DNA of 64,000 nt from Actinopolyspora saharensis. GTDB lineage: Bacteria > Actinomycetota > Actinomycetes > Mycobacteriales > Pseudonocardiaceae. A model generated the notes under the pieces. It saw nothing but the letters and a program-made list of their open reading frames with translations, ran no database searches and was not told where the DNA came from. Below are positions 61,204 to 64,000 of this stretch, one piece after another; position 1 is the stretch's first letter, and every line of letters begins with the position of its first letter. The stretch spans positions 1,426,001 through 1,490,000 of the forward strand of contig NZ_FNKO01000001.1 of assembly GCF_900100925.1 (NCBI RefSeq), written 5' to 3'. A program made the position numbers and the translations under genes.

Positions 61204-61239
61204 TCGGGGCCGTCCGCCTGCTTCGGCGGACGGCCCCGA
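61204..61239. terminator. 15-bp perfect terminator after the serine protease gene
   Basis: TCGGGGCCGTCCGCC (61204-61218) and GGCGGACGGCCCCGA (61225-61239) pair around TGCTTC, 45 bases beyond the protease stop on the minus strand. Confidence 0.75.
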
Positions 61240-61283
61240 GGAATCACGGGTGGTCACCCCTCTGAGGAGGCCTCCCGGCGGAC

Positions 61284-62423
61284 TCAGCCGGTAACCAGGC
61301 TCAACCCGTAGGCGTTCAGCGCCTCGTTGACGGGCTGGAAGTAAGTCGTCCCGCCGGAGGTGCAGTCACCCGAGCCGCCGGAGGTCATCCCCTGGGCCTG
61401 GTTGCCGGAGATGAACGAGCCGCCGGAGTCACCGGGCTCGGCGCACACGTCCGTGCGGGTCAGCCCCGAAACGGTGCCACTCGGATAGCTCACGGTCTGG
61501 TTCTTGGCCTGCACGGTGCCGCAGTGCCAACCCGTGGTCTGACCGGAACGGCACACGGAGGATCCGACGGGGGCCGACTGGGAGCCCTGAACCACGCGGG
61601 TGGACCCGTCGTGCGTGTCCACCAGCGGCTGGGGCGTGTCGTCGTTTCCGGTCTCCACGTAGGCGTAGTCGTCACCGGGGAACGACGACCCCGCGAACGA
61701 GCCGCTCGGACTGTTCGTGCTGTCCCCGGGGCTGCCACAGTGCCCCGCCGTGACGAAACCGCCCGCCACGGAGAACCCGCTGGAGCAGATCGTCGAGCCG
61801 TTGATGGTGTAGCGCTGCCCGCCGATCACGTCCGCGTAGGTGCGCGGCTGCTCACCGGACTCGACCACGCGCACCGCCTCGGAGGAGGCCCCCGTGGACT
61901 CGACGAACCGCTCCGCCCGGTCCGCCGTCCCGAACCCGGTGGTCACGACCACCGAGTTGCTGGTGGAGTCCACGTACCAGCCGGTCACCGACTCCGGTGC
62001 CTGCTGCGCGTGCGCGTCCAGCGTGGAGCTGGCGCTCTCGAGATCGGCCCGGCTGTCGTCCACCAGCCGCGGGACCGCCCCGCTGGATCTCACCTCGTCG
62101 AACTGGGCCCGGTCGGTGACACCTACGACGAGCTCTCCGCTCTCGGCCTTGTAGTGGAAGCCGCCGAAGCCCTTGCCCAGCTCTTCCCGGACCCGATCGG
62201 CGATGTCCCTCGCCGCCGCCTCGTCGGCGATCCGCTGCTCGGCCTGAGTGCGAGTCAGTCCCAGATCGCGTTGCATGGCCTGCATCATCGTGGTCGCCTG
62301 CTCGGGACTGTTCTGCTCAGGAGCAGCCGCGGTGTTCGCCGTGGCTGGAACCGCCATGGCGGTCAGCGTGCCGGCCGCCAACAGCGCGGTCGCGGCCATA
62401 CGGCCGGTCTTCTTCCGTTGCAT
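61284..62423 (-). CDS. Secreted S1-family (streptogrisin/alpha-lytic-type) serine protease
   Basis: The 379-residue preproenzyme has a Sec signal peptide at about 1-33 with a KKTGR basic start, an alpha-lytic-type propeptide at about 34-197, and the chymotrypsin-like catalytic domain starting near I200. The triad is H228 (TAGHCG), D252 (DDYAY) and S333 (GDSGGS). Cysteines at 213/229, 291/301 and 327/354 match the three disulfides of the family. ATG 62423 has GGGAG before it. The propeptide folds the enzyme after export. Confidence 0.9.
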   Translation of the reverse strand: MQRKKTGRMAATALLAAGTLTAMAVPATANTAAAPEQNSPEQATTMMQAMQRDLGLTRTQAEQRIADEAAARDIADRVREELGKGFGGFHYKAESGELVVGVTDRAQFDEVRSSGAVPRLVDDSRADLESASSTLDAHAQQAPESVTGWYVDSTSNSVVVTTGFGTADRAERFVESTGASSEAVRVVESGEQPRTYADVIGGQRYTINGSTICSSGFSVAGGFVTAGHCGSPGDSTNSPSGSFAGSSFPGDDYAYVETGNDDTPQPLVDTHDGSTRVVQGSQSAPVGSSVCRSGQTTGWHCGTVQAKNQTVSYPSGTVSGLTRTDVCAEPGDSGGSFISGNQAQGMTSGGSGDCTSGGTTYFQPVNEALNAYGLSLVTG

Positions 62424-62619
62424 CCGTGTTCTCCCTAACTGCGAAAACGGATCGTCTTCGGTGACCGGCAAGTTTCCTGAGAAATGGGAAGGACGACAAT
62501 ACTGCGTTTGCAGTAGCGCTCGCAAAAAGAGCAATCCCCAACAATCACGATGCGTGAAAAAAAGCACAAAAACACCGAGCGCCCATCAAGAAAAAATTAA
62601 GATCATTTTCTTTCCCGCG
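62424..62619. other. AT-rich leader region upstream of the protease
   Basis: This stretch is far lower in G+C than the rest of the window, with several A and T runs at 62525-62610. A TACTGC-GTTT-GCAGTA repeat (62500-62515) may be an operator. The protease promoter must be here, but no single -35/-10 pair stands out. Confidence 0.4.
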
Positions 62620-62647
62620 TTGACATCGCGCCGGAATCGGCTAGAGT
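62620..62647 (+). promoter_or_regulatory. Strong orphan plus-strand promoter
   Basis: Consensus TTGACA (62620-62625), 16-base spacer, TAGAGT (62642-62647). No plus-strand gene follows before the convergent gltD. Confidence 0.65.
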
Positions 62648-62653
62648 GATTCG

Positions 62654-62996
62654 GCTTCCCCGCTGCTTCCCACCGGGAAGACCTGGGGATTCACGTCCGT
62701 GAAACATACTCACCGGTCGAAGTCGATGGCGAGAACACGACGAACACGCTGGGTGGCGACGCTCGCCCTCCAATGACCCCCGCAGCGGAGAAGAACGCGA
62801 AAAACGGCAATGAAGAACGTGCCCGGCCGAGGGCGAAACCCGGCCTGCTTTCCCGTCGTTCGCCCGTCCCTCCCGGAAGGACGCGACACGCCGCCTCGAG
62901 GTTGCTTCGACGAACCTCGGAAAGCGAGGAAGCCCCACACCGCACCGCGCCCGACGCGCGAGAAGTGGGGCCCTGATTCCGGGACCCCACTTCTCG
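62654..62996 (+). ncRNA. Candidate untranslated or leader RNA of about 340 bases
   Basis: Transcription from the promoter at 62620-62647 would run to the hairpin at 62959-62996. No normal gene lies here; a 16-residue frame (62726-62776, MARTRRTRWVATLALQ) has no clear ribosome binding site. It could be a small regulatory RNA or could antisense the 3' end of gltD. This is a prediction from signals alone. Confidence 0.35.
62959..62996. terminator. 12-bp perfect hairpin downstream of gltD
   Basis: CGAGAAGTGGGG (62959-62970) and CCCCACTTCTCG (62985-62996) pair, with extra GC pairing inside. It is 20 bases past the gltD stop on the minus strand and could also end a plus-strand transcript. Confidence 0.7.
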
Positions 62997-63016
62997 ATCG
63001 CCCTGTGGAGCGCAGT

Positions 63017-64000
63017 TCAGGAAAGCGGCCGATCGGTCGGAGCGATGGGCGCCGGAAGCACATCGCGTCCGCTCAGATAGCGGTCGACGCCCGCGGCGGC
63101 GGACCGCCCCTCCGAGATCGCCCACACGATCAGCGACTGCCCGCGTCCCATGTCACCCGCGCTGAACACACCGTCCACACTGGTCATGAACGAGTCGTTT
63201 CGCGCGACGTTGCCCCTGGGATCGAGTTCCACGCCCAGCTCGTCGACCAGGCCTGCCCGCTCCGGGCCGGCGAATCCCATGGCCAGCAGAACCAGCTGGC
63301 ACGGCAGTTCCCGCTCCGTGCCCTCCACTGGAACGAACTGGCCGTTCTCCCGGCGAACCTCGACCAGGCGCAGCGCGCGCAGGTTGCCCTGCTCGTCGCC
63401 GAGGAGCTCCTGGGTGTTCACCGAGAACAACCGCTGACCGCCCTCCTCGTGCGCCGAGGAGACCCGGTAGAGCATCGGGTAGGTCGGCCACGGCTGGTTG
63501 TCCACCCGCTCCTTCGGAGGAGTGGGCATGATCTCCAGCTGCGTGACGGAGGCCGCGCCCTGGCGATGCGCCGTACCGAGGCAGTCGGCACCGGTGTCGC
63601 CGCCTCCGATGATGACCACGTCCTTGCCCGCGGCGTCGATGGGTGAGCGCTCCAGGTCGCCCTCCTGCACCCGGTTCGCAGGCGGCAGGTACTCCATCGC
63701 CTGGTGGACACCGTTGAGCTCCCGGCCCGTGGTCGGAAGGTCGCGGGACCGGGTGGAGCCGCCCGCCATCACCACGGCGTCGTGCTCCGCGCGCAACTGC
63801 TCGACCGTGAGATCCACGCCCACGTTCACGCCGGTCCGGAACTCGGTTCCCTCCGCGCGCATCTGATCGAGCCTGCGGTCCAGGCGGAACTTCTCCATCT
63901 TGAACTCGGGGATCCCGTAGCGCAGCAGCCCGCCGATCCGGTCGGCGCGCTCGTAGACGACCACGCGGTGCCCGGCCCGGGTGAGCTGCTGAGCCGCTGC
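63017..64000 (-). CDS. gltD: Glutamate synthase small (beta) subunit, C-terminal part
   Basis: The frame is open to base 64000, so the N-terminus is outside the window. The visible 327 residues include RADRIGGLLRYGIPEFKMEK, the NAD(P)H-binding KDVVIIGGGDTGADCLGTAH and the FAD-site region VFSAGDMGRGQSLIVWAISE. GltD passes NADPH electrons to GltB, which makes glutamate from glutamine and 2-oxoglutarate. The gltB gene would be expected just upstream, beyond the window. Confidence 0.93.
   Translation of the reverse strand, partial: AAAQQLTRAGHRVVVYERADRIGGLLRYGIPEFKMEKFRLDRRLDQMRAEGTEFRTGVNVGVDLTVEQLRAEHDAVVMAGGSTRSRDLPTTGRELNGVHQAMEYLPPANRVQEGDLERSPIDAAGKDVVIIGGGDTGADCLGTAHRQGAASVTQLEIMPTPPKERVDNQPWPTYPMLYRVSSAHEEGGQRLFSVNTQELLGDEQGNLRALRLVEVRRENGQFVPVEGTERELPCQLVLLAMGFAGPERAGLVDELGVELDPRGNVARNDSFMTSVDGVFSAGDMGRGQSLIVWAISEGRSAAAGVDRYLSGRDVLPAPIAPTDRPLS

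Noticed and set aside
62726..62776. 16-residue plus-strand peptide in the orphan transcript
   Set aside because: No ribosome binding site and too short to judge; mentioned only as a possibility within the RNA candidate.
1..64000. tRNA, rRNA, CRISPR arrays, insertion sequences and biosynthetic megasynthases
   Set aside because: I looked for cloverleaf-like segments, spaced direct repeats, transposase motifs and PKS/NRPS domains and saw none.

Overview
The window is about 70% G+C chromosomal DNA from an actinobacterium. The DUF5134, SPW-repeat, DUF2267 and DUF5914-Rieske proteins, the QcrB-type cytochrome b, the actinomycete-style carotenoid cluster and the hopanoid cluster all point to a filamentous actinomycete, most likely Pseudonocardiales (Saccharopolyspora/Actinopolyspora-like). 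The order and genus are inference. I see no tRNA, rRNA, CRISPR array, insertion sequence or prophage. Several genes start with TTG or GTG, often in a TTGA or ATGA overlap with the preceding stop.

Layout. 1-2643 (minus): a CopD-CtaG copper/cytochrome-oxidase-assembly fusion with an apparent one-base frameshift, then a DUF5134 membrane protein. 3027-7158 (plus): 3-hydroxybutyrate dehydrogenase, an MHS-family transporter and a GAF/PucR-type regulator. 7413-13973: a tightly overlapping carotenoid operon crtI-crtB-idi-methyltransferase-crtU, faced by a convergent Rieske/DUF5914 gene that has a complete mononuclear-iron motif. 14168-20514: small housekeeping and stress genes (universal stress protein, SPW protein, a solitary cytochrome b, O-methyltransferase, DUF2267, DeoR regulator, seven-iron ferredoxin). 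20692-24865 (plus): a lipid locus led by an 831-residue MGDG-synthase-like glycosyltransferase fused to a wax-ester/diacylglycerol acyltransferase, followed by overlapping DMT transporter and short-chain dehydrogenase genes. 24948-33605 (minus): a VC0807-type membrane protein, then the hopanoid operon transcribed hpnCD(fused)-hpnE-polyprenyl synthase-shc-hpnG-hpnH. 33762-40119: a PRC-barrel membrane protein, a conserved TM-helix channel-like protein, transketolase and Tex.

40101-53567 is an aromatic-catabolism island. It holds a prFMN-dependent hydroxyarylate decarboxylase operon (UbiX/UbiD/subunit D plus a small unknown protein), a divergent MarR regulator with an ABC exporter, and a complete protocatechuate branch of the beta-ketoadipate pathway (pcaIJF, pcaHGBL and an IclR regulator). 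54200-56312: APS kinase divergent from a PAPS-type sulfotransferase. 56347-59489: a quinone/electrophile detoxification set (esterase, ring-cleaving dioxygenase, WrbA) with a divergent MarR regulator and palindromic operator, resembling the MhqR regulon in gene content. 59598-61112: Rrf2 regulator and TauE/SafE exporter. 61284-62423: a secreted S1 protease. 63017-64000: the 3' part of gltD.

The most unusual items are the glycosyltransferase-acyltransferase fusion, the HpnC-HpnD fusion, the Rieske oxygenase candidate beside crtU, the CtaG frameshift, a strong orphan promoter facing a terminator at 62620-62996, and several well-formed palindromic operators.
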